From NCBI RefSeq assembly GCF_003287975.1, contig NZ_QMKQ01000018.1, forward strand, positions 1 to 64,000: a stretch of 64,000 nucleotides of DNA. Reading direction: 5' to 3'. This document shows positions 1 through 8,802 of the stretch, in pieces (positions within the stretch are counted from its first letter, which is position 1; every line of letters starts with the position of its first letter). The notes beneath the pieces are model-generated. The model saw nothing but the letters and a program-made list of their open reading frames with translations, did not search any database and was not told the origin of the DNA. Source of the DNA: Arthrobacter sp. AQ5-05. GTDB taxonomy: Bacteria > Actinomycetota > Actinomycetes > Actinomycetales > Micrococcaceae. Both the position numbers and the translations under genes were made by a program.

Positions 1-2
1 TC

Positions 3-104
3 ATCACCCGGGTGGCCTTCGGATTCAAAGCACCCGAAGCCCTCATCGGCCTGGCGATGCTCAGCCTCGGAGGCCGGAAACCGGTACTCCCGGGACGGGG
101 ATGA
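3..104 (+). CDS. ISL3-family transposase, C-terminal end (runs off the left edge)
   Basis: The last 33 codons of a transposase enter from the left edge and end at TGA 102-104. The residues ITRVAFGFKAPEALIGLAML followed by SLGGRKPVLPGR match the conserved C-terminus of actinobacterial ISL3 transposases (RAYGFHSPEALIALAMLSLGG type). The catalytic part lies outside the window, so intactness cannot be judged. The terminal inverted repeat follows 23 bp after the stop. Confidence 0.7.
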   Translation: MTRVAFGFKAPEALIGLAMLSLGGRKPVLPGRG

Positions 105-127
105 CCCACGGAAGAGTCAGTAGAGCC

Positions 128-1285
128 ACGATTCTTCGTTACTTTGCGCAGCTGGAAATTCAGTGACTCAATGGCGTTCGTCGTGTAAATCACCTTTCTC
201 AAGGCCGGCGGAAACGCCAAGAACGGCGTAAAACGCTCCCACGCGCTCTCCCACGTCTTTACCGCGGCCGGATACTTGGTGCCCCACTCGCCGTCCTTGA
301 ACCCCTTCAAAGCAGCGCTAGCGGCTTCCTGGTTCGGTGCCGTGTAGATGTTGCGCAGTTCCGCGGCGACCTTCTTGCGGTCCGCGTAGGAAACAAAGCG
401 CATGGAGGAACGGATCAGGTGCACCACGCAGGTCTGCACCGTGGCGTAGGGCCACGTGGCGCCGATGGCCTCGGGGAATCCGGTGAGCCCGTCGCAGCAC
501 ACGATCAGCACGTCCTGCACCCCGCGGTTGGCCAGCTCCGAGCAGACCTGGGCCCAGAACTTCGCGCCCTCGGCCGCGGCGATCCAGATCCCCAGCACGT
601 GCTTGATCCCGTCCATGTCCACGCCGACGGCGATATGCGCTGCCTTGTTTTTCACATGCGCACCGTCGCGGATCTTGATGACGATCGCATCCAGATACAT
701 GATCGGGTAGATCGGATCCAGCGGGCGGTTCTGCCAGGCGATGACCTCGTCGAGGATCTCGTCGGTGATCTTCGAGATCGTCTCGCGCGAAAGCTCGGTG
801 CCGATCGTGGTGGCCAGGTGGTGCTCGATGTCGCGCACCGTCATGCCCCCGGCGTAGAGGCTCACGATCATGTCGGCCAGCTGCCCGGTATGCCGCGAGC
901 CCTTGGGAACCAGTCGCGGGACGAAGGTCCCGGCCCGGTCCCGCGGCACCGCCAGGTCGATGTCCCCGGCGCTGGTGGACACCGTCTTGGGGTAGGAGCC
1001 GTTGCGCGAGTTCGGCACTGCGCGGCCGGCGTACTCGTGCTTCTCGTAGCCCAGGTGCTCGGTCAGCTCGGTCTTCAGTCCCCGCTCCAGCCCGGCGCGG
1101 ATCAGGTGCTGGATGAAGCCGTCCTTGCCATCGAGTTCGATCTCGCCCCGGTCGATCTGCCCCATCAACTCGTCGAAGGCGCCCGAGGCCTTCAGCGCTT
1201 CCATGTTCCCCACGGCGGCCATCCGCTCTGCCGCCGCGGAGGCGTCCACTTTCACTGCCAAATCCTTGTTTCCACTCACGGTCAC
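128..1285 (-). pseudogene. IS256-family transposase, 3' end cut off by an ISL3 insertion
   Basis: Minus-strand reading from GTG 1285 (AGGAGA 5 bp upstream) gives a mutator-type (IS256) transposase: catalytic Asp in YLDAIVIKIRDG, second Asp in VCCDGLTGFPEAIG, the Cys-His motif CVVHLIRSSMRFVSY, and Glu in YTTNAIESLN. After KVTKNRG the normal C-terminus is replaced at position 127 by the inverted repeat of the left-edge ISL3 element; the frame then runs on open through foreign sequence to the window edge. About 20-30 C-terminal residues of the family length are therefore lost. Probably inactive unless trans-complemented. Most open frames on the opposite strand here are shadows of this gene. Confidence 0.85.
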
Positions 1286-1361
1286 AATTGTCTCCTGAAT
1301 CAGATGGTGACTAGGTCACTTACACACTCCATCTGACACGCTCCAGGGGCTTGCCACGACT

Positions 1362-1643
1362 TTGCGGAAGCCCTGCCGAGGGCCCAAACAAGTCCAAGAC
1401 CTGCTCAACAAATACGCTGATTGCCCGATCCCGGAGGTCAAGCGGCTTTGCAAGACCCTGAAGAAATGGCAGAAGGAAATTTGCGCCTACTTCGCCACCA
1501 AGGGCGCCTCCAACGGACCCACCGAGGCCATCAACGGTGTCATCGAAACCACGCGGAGGGTTGCCCGGGGATTCCGGAATTTCGAGAACTATCGCATCCG
1601 CTCCCTGCTCTCCGCCGGCGGCCACCGGCACTACCGGGCTTAG
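1362..1643 (+). pseudogene. ISL3-family transposase remnant (C-terminal part)
   Basis: Ninety-three codons reading PEVKRLCKTLKKWQKEI, then FATKGASNGPTEAINGVIE, TTRRVARGFRNFENYRIRSL and LSAGGHRHYRA form the C-terminal segment of the DDE_Tnp_ISL3 domain; the Glu of TEAIN is the last catalytic residue. The N-terminal three quarters are missing, and the neighbouring IS256 element begins about 20 bp upstream of the recognisable frame. The sequence after the stop ends in GTAGAGCC at 1675, the same terminal motif as the ISL3 element at the left edge. Confidence 0.75.
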
Positions 1644-1675
1644 GACGTCCTCACCACGCTAGAATCCGTAGAGCC

Positions 1676-2058
1676 GCTTAACTGGAAAAATTTCACACGC
1701 GGTTAGTGGAAAAGTTTCAACGGCTTGCGCCAAAGCTGGCGTACGTTACGTTCCGTGCGAGACCATTGGCGATATCCGAAGTTTTCTGATCTGCTGCATG
1801 GATTAGGCTATTTATCTTCCAGCATTAAGAACTCACGTAGATTACACTAATGGGCTATCCATCCGAATCGATTCACTCGCAAGCTGCATTCCGTCCACAG
1901 AGTGTTAATATGGTCCCCTAGAGGTTGGTAACGGCTATCCAAAACAGAGATCAATCAAAACACTTTCAATTCTTGTCTGTTGATGCTGGCTGCCGATCGC
2001 GGATGGGTCATTCAATTGGGATCTCCATTTCCTTGAATGTTTCCGATTAGCTGATTGT
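1676..2058. other. Intergenic stretch with a TGGAAAA(a/g)TTTCA direct repeat
   Basis: No coding region is supported here. Around 1680-1725 two direct repeats, ACTGGAAAAATTTCACACG and AGTGGAAAAGTTTCAACGG, follow one another; such short repeats are common at ends of IS21-type elements, so this may be a leftover IS terminus. The remaining sequence is more A+T-rich than its surroundings and contains no recognised signal. Confidence 0.4.
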
Positions 2059-3216
2059 TTAGAGAGATCTCTGGCGCTTGCCCCACAAGCGCCAGCCGCC
2101 GATCACCAGGTTCGTCAACGCATCGATGCCCCAGAACGCGGCAATAAGCGCCACCGCCCAGAACGGCAGCCACGGCTGCTGCCAGTCGGTGAGCATCGCC
2201 AGCGCCAGGGCCACCAGGGCCTCTATGACACCCCAGATCACCTGGGTGCGCGGGCGCCAGGAGAGCACGTTGAAGAACTTGCGGATGCCGGTGGCCTCGC
2301 GTGCGTCGGCGCTCATGCCGCTGGCAATCGTGCCGCCCAGGGACTTGGGCTCCACCAGCAGTGCGGTTTCCGGCAGCGTGCCTGCCTCGACGTAGTCGGC
2401 CAGGGATGGATCACGACCAAAGATTTCCAGTACGGTGCGCAGCTTGTCCACCGACCCGCTGCCGCCCAGGGCCTCGTTGAGCCGGGCGATCACGTCCTCG
2501 CCGATGCCGTATTCGGTCAGCTCGGCAATGGATTCCAGGTCCGGTGCCAGCCATTCGCGGGACAGGAAGTCGGCGACCTCGGCGGCAGGTGTTCCGGGCG
2601 CGGTGGCAAGCACCGGGGCTGCTGCCACCGACCAGCCGTGGCCGAAGCCCGGGTAGCCGTGGAGCTTGCGATTTTGGCCCTCGAACCAGAAGACCATGGA
2701 AAAGCGCGGGCCCAGCCTCGAAAGCATGATGGCGGGGAAGGTGGCTTTCGAAAGCATGATCTCGGGCATGTAGCCCTCGTGCACCGCCACGTCGCCGGAA
2801 GCGGTGGAAAAGTGTTGCCAGGCGGTCTTGGTCGCCCCGGCAAAGAGCGCGACCTCCGAGCCCTTGAAGGTGCCCAGCAGCACCGAACGCCCTCCGGTGG
2901 GGTATTCGAGCGCCGCGTCGTCGATGGGTTCGCCGCTTTCGGCATCCACCCCGTCGAAGTCGGCCCAACGGGCCCCGGTCCCCCGCTTCAGGGCAATGGC
3001 AAATCCCTCGATCTGCTGCCCGAAGCTGGTGTTGCCGTCCGCATCGGCCATAACGATGAACCCCTCGGCGTTCACCGCCAGGACCATCTCGATCACGCAG
3101 AGCTCACCCCAGGAGACCGGCTCGGCCAGCAGCGCAATGGACTGCCTGGCGCGCAGCGTCTCGGAGATCCGCCGGTGTGCATCGCTCCCGCTGGGCTCGT
3201 CGAAGATCAGGGCCAT
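2059..3216 (-). CDS. Hypothetical protein with two C-terminal membrane segments, downstream of ffh
   Basis: A 385-residue protein without a family I can name. It begins MALIFDEPSG and is mostly soluble, with two hydrophobic segments near the C-terminus (WGVIEALVALALAMLTDW and PFWAVALIAAFWGIDAL) followed by a basic tail, so a C-terminally anchored cytoplasmic protein is plausible. The frame is open upstream to a TTG at 3288 that overlaps the end of ffh by 23 bp; the ATG at 3216 was chosen because the extra residues are low-complexity Pro/Gly, but neither start has a strong ribosome-binding site. Same strand as ffh and about 50 bp downstream, so probably co-transcribed. Confidence 0.65.
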   Translation of the reverse strand: MALIFDEPSGSDAHRRISETLRARQSIALLAEPVSWGELCVIEMVLAVNAEGFIVMADADGNTSFGQQIEGFAIALKRGTGARWADFDGVDAESGEPIDDAALEYPTGGRSVLLGTFKGSEVALFAGATKTAWQHFSTASGDVAVHEGYMPEIMLSKATFPAIMLSRLGPRFSMVFWFEGQNRKLHGYPGFGHGWSVAAAPVLATAPGTPAAEVADFLSREWLAPDLESIAELTEYGIGEDVIARLNEALGGSGSVDKLRTVLEIFGRDPSLADYVEAGTLPETALLVEPKSLGGTIASGMSADAREATGIRKFFNVLSWRPRTQVIWGVIEALVALALAMLTDWQQPWLPFWAVALIAAFWGIDALTNLVIGGWRLWGKRQRSL

Positions 3217-3265
3217 GGAGGCGATCAGCCACTGCGGGCTCTCGCCTCCCGGCCCGGGGTGGGGG

Positions 3266-4816
<1,551 letters not shown>

Positions 4817-4931
4817 GTGCCGTGCACTTCTTTCGTTGTGGGATTCAGGCGCGGTCTAACCCGCTGGACTCAACATCCAAGATTACCAAGAAAGACTGAG
4901 CGTTTTGGGCAACACGTGGCAATGTAGAGGA

Positions 4932-6350
4932 GTGAGCATTGAAACAGGCCATCACGGCGGCACCCACGTAAGCACATTGTTGATCCTCGGAGCCTCCGGC
5001 GACCTGACCGGAAGGCTGCTGCTTCCGGGCCTGGCCCGGCTGATCGGCTCGGGCCGCGCCACCGGGCTGCACCTGGCCGGGGCCGGGGGCCCGGGCTACA
5101 GCCACGAAAAATGGGCCCAGCGCGTCACGGAAACCTGCGAGGCCGCCATGGAGCACGCCACCGAGGCCGGCCGGGCGGAACTGGCGAAGATCGCGGCGCA
5201 CACCTCCTTCACCGAGCTCGATGTCACCAAGCCCAACGAGCTGGCCAACATGGTCGAGACGCTCGATGGCCCGGTGGCCCTCTACTTCGCCCTGCCCCCG
5301 GCCGTGAGCCAGAAGGCCTGCGAGGTCCTGGAACCCGGGCAGCTGCCCGAAACCACGCTCCTGGTCATGGAAAAGCCCTTCGGCTCCAACCAGCAATCCG
5401 CCCAGGGCCTGAACCGCACGCTGATCCGCCTGGTGCCGGAGGAGAACATCCACCGGGTCGACCACTTCCTGGGCAAGGGCACGGTGTTCAACATCCTGGG
5501 CCTGCGCTTCGCCAACCGGCTGCTCGAACCCCTGTTCACCTCCGAGCACGTGGAGAAGATCGAGATCTTCTACGACGAGGAGCTCGCCCTGGAGGACCGG
5601 GCCGGGTACTACGACGGGGCCGGGGCGCTGCGCGACATGATCCAGTCGCACCTGCTCCAGATCCTGGGACTGCTGACCATGAACGCCCCTGCAACCCTGA
5701 AGGAGCGCGACGTGCGCGACCACCTGGGCTCGGTGCTGCGTGCCACGGCCCTGGCCGGGGACCCGAGGAAGTTCACCCGGCGGGCCCGATACACCGCCGG
5801 CACCTCCAAGGGACGCCCGGTGCCGGACTACGCTGCCGAGAAGGGCGTGGAGCCGGCGCTGAAGACCGAGACGCTGGCCGAGGTCACGCTGCACATCAAC
5901 AACTCGCGCTGGGCTTCGGTGCCGTTCATCCTGCGCGCCGGCAAGGCGCTGGGCACAGCCCGGAAGGAAGCGATCATCACCTTCCGCCCGGTCTCCCACC
6001 TGCCCACCGGCTTCAAGGGCACCGACAAGCCCACCAAGCTGCGCATCGGGTTCGGCCCCGACACCCTCTCGCTGGATTTGGACGTCAACGGCCCCGGGGA
6101 CCTGTACACCCTGGACCACGTGACCCTGGCGGCGGAACTGAACTCCCCGGACCTGCTCCCCTACGGCGAAGTGCTGCTCGGGGTGCTCTCCGGGGACCCG
6201 ACCCTGTCGGTGCGCGGGGACACCGCGGAGGAATGCTGGCGGATCGTGGACCCGATCCTCACCGCGTGGGCCGATGACATGGTGGACCTGGACGAGTACC
6301 CGGCCGGGGGCAACGGCCCGGCGGGCTGGGACACCAACTGCACGCTGTAG
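4932..6350 (+). CDS. zwf: Glucose-6-phosphate dehydrogenase-like protein
   Basis: Predicted to oxidise glucose 6-phosphate to 6-phosphogluconolactone with NAD(P)+, the entry step of the pentose phosphate pathway. The N-terminus carries the nucleotide-binding motif GASGDLTGRLLLPGL; the substrate motif usually RIDHYLGKE reads RVDHFLGKG here, keeping the Asp-His-Lys but with Gly for the final Glu. NNSRWASVPFILRAGKAL is the typical C-terminal domain signature. Start GTG 4932 gives 472 residues; an upstream TTG at 4905 is also in frame. The gene stands alone, divergent from ffh, without opcA, tal, tkt or gnd neighbours, so it may be a second copy of zwf. Confidence 0.88.
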   Translation: MSIETGHHGGTHVSTLLILGASGDLTGRLLLPGLARLIGSGRATGLHLAGAGGPGYSHEKWAQRVTETCEAAMEHATEAGRAELAKIAAHTSFTELDVTKPNELANMVETLDGPVALYFALPPAVSQKACEVLEPGQLPETTLLVMEKPFGSNQQSAQGLNRTLIRLVPEENIHRVDHFLGKGTVFNILGLRFANRLLEPLFTSEHVEKIEIFYDEELALEDRAGYYDGAGALRDMIQSHLLQILGLLTMNAPATLKERDVRDHLGSVLRATALAGDPRKFTRRARYTAGTSKGRPVPDYAAEKGVEPALKTETLAEVTLHINNSRWASVPFILRAGKALGTARKEAIITFRPVSHLPTGFKGTDKPTKLRIGFGPDTLSLDLDVNGPGDLYTLDHVTLAAELNSPDLLPYGEVLLGVLSGDPTLSVRGDTAEECWRIVDPILTAWADDMVDLDEYPAGGNGPAGWDTNCTL

Positions 6351-6502
6351 CCGTAGGCGCCCGCTGAGCCAGGGCAGGCCATGCAAGGAATGCCGGACTG
6401 CGGTGCCCGACCGGGCATTACGCTGATGCCACGGGTACACACCAGAAAACGTGGCATCAGCAGCACCGGGAAGCGCTGACCCTGGGCCAGCGCTCGGCCG
6501 AC

Positions 6503-6874
6503 GTGCTGCGCAACTCCATGGGCAGTTGGCCGTTCGTGGGCAGCTTCGTGTTGTTCATGCTGCTCTGGGTGGCGGCCAACAGCTTCATCCGCCCCGGCCA
6601 GGTCTGGGATCCCTACCCGTACATCCTGCTGAACCTGTTTTTGAGCATGCTGGCGGGGCTCCAGGGCGCCATCTTGCTGATCGCGGCCAAGCGCCAGTAC
6701 GCGATTGCCGCGGCCATGGCCCAGCACGACCTGGACACGGACATGGGCTCGAAGAGGGACCTGGACCTGTTGATGGAGATGAACCGGGCGCAGCTGGCCA
6801 TGATCCAGCAGCTGCGCACCGAGCTGCAGCGCCTGGGCAAGCCCGGAACCGGCCCGGACACCCCGGGCCGGTGA
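6503..6874 (+). CDS. DUF1003 membrane protein, 5' end uncertain
   Basis: Two transmembrane segments (WPFVGSFVLFMLLWVAANSF and LLNLFLSMLAGLQGAILLIA) followed by AAKRQYAIAAAMAQHD and a helical C-terminal tail are diagnostic of DUF1003 inner-membrane proteins of unknown function. Family-like residues continue in frame upstream (WHQQHREALTLGQRSADVLR, from about 6452), but no ATG, GTG or TTG occurs in that frame between the stop at 6365 and the GTG at 6503. Either the 5' end is lost or a rare start is used. The last 27 codons plus the downstream -35 region are duplicated at 10945-11058. Confidence 0.6.
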   Translation: MLRNSMGSWPFVGSFVLFMLLWVAANSFIRPGQVWDPYPYILLNLFLSMLAGLQGAILLIAAKRQYAIAAAMAQHDLDTDMGSKRDLDLLMEMNRAQLAMIQQLRTELQRLGKPGTGPDTPGR

Positions 6875-6906
6875 ACCGCCGCCATTGACTTGCCGCGCGG
6901 CACAGC
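6796..6906. repeat. Left copy of a 110-bp direct repeat (DUF1003 3' end plus promoter -35 and spacer)
   Basis: This segment matches 10945-11058 at a constant offset of 4149-4152 bp, with scattered substitutions and one 3-bp difference. It covers the last codons of the DUF1003 gene and the TTGACT plus 16-bp spacer of a promoter, and stops exactly before the -10 hexamer; in the right copy the -10 (TACTGT) and a membrane-protein gene follow. Confidence 0.85.
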
Positions 6907-7077
6907 CAGGAGGTCGCCCGATTGTGTTTTCCCGCGGGCAGCAGGCGGCAGGTCGGGCGATGGTGGGCACAGCCGATCGTGGAGTCCACGACACCTCTCG
7001 GTTGACCAGGCGTTACGCGCTGCCGTGGCCCACTTCGATCTGCCGGCGCGCCGTGCCCCCGCGCACCGGCCAACGGC
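6907..7077 (-). mobile_element. Possible IS5-family transposase scrap
   Basis: No intact gene. The minus strand contains a short stretch encoding VVDSTIGCAHHRPTC, which resembles the SVDSTI(x)RAH motif around the first catalytic Asp of IS5/IS427-group transposases and shares GTGGACTCCACGATC with the larger IS5 remnant at 10130-10897. It begins directly at the end of the left 110-bp repeat. The match is short, so the assignment is tentative. Confidence 0.35.
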
Positions 7078-8160
7078 TCAGGCCGTCAGCTCCTGCCCGG
7101 CGTCGCCGACCACTTGGACCAGGCCTCCGCGCTGGAAGCTGTTGCGCTGGCGCTGGGCACCGTTGCCGTGCCGTGCCAGGCGTTCCAGGCCCGCGTGGAC
7201 AAAAGCCGTGTCGCCGTTCAGGGACAACGCCTCGCCAATGAACTGCAGCAACGCCTCGAGCAACAGGCCGGTCCCCAGCGTCCGCCCGCTGCCGGGGTCC
7301 ACCTGGTTGCCGACCATGCCGTGCTTGGCTGCCTGCCAGAAGGCGAGGTCCAGGACCTCGGGCAACAGCGGCCCGCCCGTTGCGGGGGCACGCAGGGCCG
7401 TGTCGACCAGTGCTCGCACCAGCAGTGCCAGCAACACCGAGTCCTCGGCGCGCAGCTGCGCGTCCGCGATCCTGACCTCAACGGTCGGATACCGGCTCGA
7501 CAGGCGCGCGGCCCAGCCGATGTGGCCCTGGTCCACGACCACCTCGGAAGCCAACAGGGTGTCCAACCGGGTCCGGTACTCGTGCCCGTCGGCAAAATGC
7601 GGCTGGATGCCCTGCACCGACCACCGCCGGTAATGGATGCTGCGCCAGGAAGCGAAGCCGGTGTCGGCACCGTGCCACCACGGGGAGTTCGACCCGATCG
7701 CCAGCAGCAGCGGCAGCCAGGGCCGCAGGGCGTTCAGGGCCACGACACCGGCATCCGCATCGGGCACCGAGACGTGGACATGCAGACCCGAGACGTATTG
7801 CTCCGAGCTGATTCCGGGCAGGTACTCGTGCAGCCTGCGGTAGCGTTCCTGGTCGGCGATGACGGCCGGACCGGTGGGGACCACCGGTGCCGCTCCGAGT
7901 CCGACGGGCAGCAGGCCCAGCTCCTGGGCGGTGCGGGCCAGTTCCTTGCGGTACTCGCGCAACGAGGCAAGCGCCGCCGGTCCGTCACTGCAGATCGGCG
8001 TGGCGGTCTCCACTTGGCAGGCCAACAGCTCGGACTGGGTGGAATTCCCCCCGGCCCGGATGTCCATCAGTGCGGCGGAGGCCGCGGGATCCGGAACGCC
8101 GGGCATCCCGGTGTCCGGGTTGAGCAGGAAGAACTCTTCTTCGATGCCGAACGTGCTCAT
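7078..8160 (-). CDS. Carboxylate-amine ligase, YbdK/GCS2 family (glutamate-cysteine ligase type 2-like)
   Basis: Members of the GCS2 fold couple a carboxylate to an amine with ATP; YbdK has weak glutamate-cysteine ligase activity and the physiological substrate of most members is unknown. The 360 residues start MSTFGIEEEFFLL (the metal- and glutamate-binding GIEEEF motif), continue with LHVHVSVPD and WRSIHYRRWSVQGIQPHF, and end with the VEVRIADAQ and KHGMVGN segments typical of the family. Start ATG 8160 has GGGAGGA 5 bp upstream. It is the third gene of a minus-strand set with the CDGSH and iron-redox genes, 195 bp downstream of the CDGSH gene and separated from it by a GC-rich hairpin. Confidence 0.85.
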   Translation of the reverse strand: MSTFGIEEEFFLLNPDTGMPGVPDPAASAALMDIRAGGNSTQSELLACQVETATPICSDGPAALASLREYRKELARTAQELGLLPVGLGAAPVVPTGPAVIADQERYRRLHEYLPGISSEQYVSGLHVHVSVPDADAGVVALNALRPWLPLLLAIGSNSPWWHGADTGFASWRSIHYRRWSVQGIQPHFADGHEYRTRLDTLLASEVVVDQGHIGWAARLSSRYPTVEVRIADAQLRAEDSVLLALLVRALVDTALRAPATGGPLLPEVLDLAFWQAAKHGMVGNQVDPGSGRTLGTGLLLEALLQFIGEALSLNGDTAFVHAGLERLARHGNGAQRQRNSFQRGGLVQVVGDAGQELTA

Positions 8161-8295
8161 GGGGGTCCTCCCGGACGGTCTGTGGACGAAGCATGGTGCT
8201 GGTGGCGCGGCAGGCCAACGGCCGGCGGGACGATCGTTCGGGTCGTGGTGGCAGGGAAGGCCCGCCGGCATCCGCTCGGGGGATGCCGGGCTTGC

Positions 8296-8329
8296 GTGGT
8301 CCCGGGCGACGTGCGACGCCCGGGACCAC
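8296..8329 (-). terminator. GC-rich hairpin between the CDGSH and GCS2 genes
   Basis: GTGGTCCCGGGCG (8296-8308) is perfectly complementary to CGCCCGGGACCAC (8317-8329) around an 8-nt loop. No T-tract follows on the minus strand, so it may be an attenuator or RNA-stabilising element that sets different levels for the downstream ligase rather than a full terminator. Confidence 0.5.
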
Positions 8330-8355
8330 GGATCAACGGCCTTGGTGCCGAAGTC

Positions 8356-8529
8356 CTACTTGCTGTCGTCGGCGTCGAGGGCCGGTCCGGATTCGGTGGC
8401 TCCGCCTTCGTCGGTCCAGTCATGGCCCGGGTCGGTGGACAGTGCCGGGTCCGAGACGTGGTCCTTACGCGTGTCCCGGTCCTTGGCTTCATCCGAAACG
8501 TTGTTGGTGGGTTCCTGGTTTTCATTCAT
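8356..8529 (-). CDS. Possible internal start: separate acidic 57-residue protein
   Basis: Inside the CDGSH gene, ATG 8529 is preceded by AAGGAG (8539-8544) at 9-nt spacing. The product MNENQEPTNNVSDEAKDRD... is hydrophilic and acidic, resembles a stand-alone small protein rather than part of a CDGSH domain, and is separated from that domain by a Gln/Asn-rich linker. Whether it is made alone, as a fusion, or both cannot be decided from sequence. Confidence 0.4.
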   Translation of the reverse strand: MNENQEPTNNVSDEAKDRDTRKDHVSDPALSTDPGHDWTDEGGATESGPALDADDSK

Positions 8530-8802
8530 GGTGTCTTGCTCCTTGTTGTTGTTTTGTGAAGGATTCGGTGGAGTGCCGCCATCCCGGCCGGCGTTCTGCT
8601 GCTGGGGCTCGTCGAAGCGAAGCAGCTTGTGCGTGCCGTCGCAAAAGGGCTTGATCTTCGACCCGCCGCATCGGCACAGTGCCACGGTCCCGCGCCGCGG
8701 ATCGACCGGTTGGTTGTCTCCGTCGAGGATGTCGAAGCTGCCCCGCACGATCAGCGGTCCACGCGGACACACGGTGATGCTGGTCGGCCCGGAACCGCTC
8801 AC
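8356..8802 (-). CDS. CDGSH iron-sulfur protein with an acidic C-terminal extension
   Basis: CDGSH domains bind a redox-active [2Fe-2S] cluster through three Cys and one His. Here the motif is CRCGGSKIKPFCDGTH, giving ligands Cys43, Cys45, Cys54 and His58; the domain is complete within about the first 65 residues. The remaining 83 residues are hydrophilic and acidic (ending SGPALDADDSK) and unusual for this small family. GTG 8802 overlaps the TGA of the upstream redox-enzyme gene by 4 bp, indicating translational coupling. An in-frame ATG at 8529 with a good ribosome-binding site may express the tail separately. Confidence 0.85.
   Translation of the reverse strand: MSGSGPTSITVCPRGPLIVRGSFDILDGDNQPVDPRRGTVALCRCGGSKIKPFCDGTHKLLRFDEPQQQNAGRDGGTPPNPSQNNNKEQDTMNENQEPTNNVSDEAKDRDTRKDHVSDPALSTDPGHDWTDEGGATESGPALDADDSK

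Larger units (their letters stand above)
1..1675. mobile_element. Nested insertion-sequence debris (ISL3 in IS256, next to a second ISL3 remnant)
   Basis: Three IS pieces abut. Positions 1-127 are the right end of an ISL3-family element; its terminus, read on the minus strand from 127, starts GGCTCTACTGACTCTTCC, resembling the GGCTCTTC-type ISL3 ends. It interrupts an IS256-type transposase gene on the minus strand (128-1285), whose outer end with IS256-like terminal sequence lies near 1343. The next piece, up to 1675, is the C-terminal end of a second ISL3-type transposase, again ending in GTAGAGCC. Order of events inferred: ISL3 remnant present, IS256 inserted beside or into it, then another ISL3 into IS256. 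Exact termini are estimates by eye. Confidence 0.7.

Noticed and set aside
419-1336. Long plus-strand open frame of 305 codons
   Set aside because: It is the complement of the IS256 transposase gene; the minus-strand translation has all family motifs, this one has none.
4845-6440. 531-codon minus-strand frame opposite the G6PD gene
   Set aside because: Mirror frame of zwf; the plus strand carries clear dehydrogenase motifs.
7114-8559. 481-codon plus-strand frame
   Set aside because: Shadow of the GCS2 and CDGSH genes on the minus strand.
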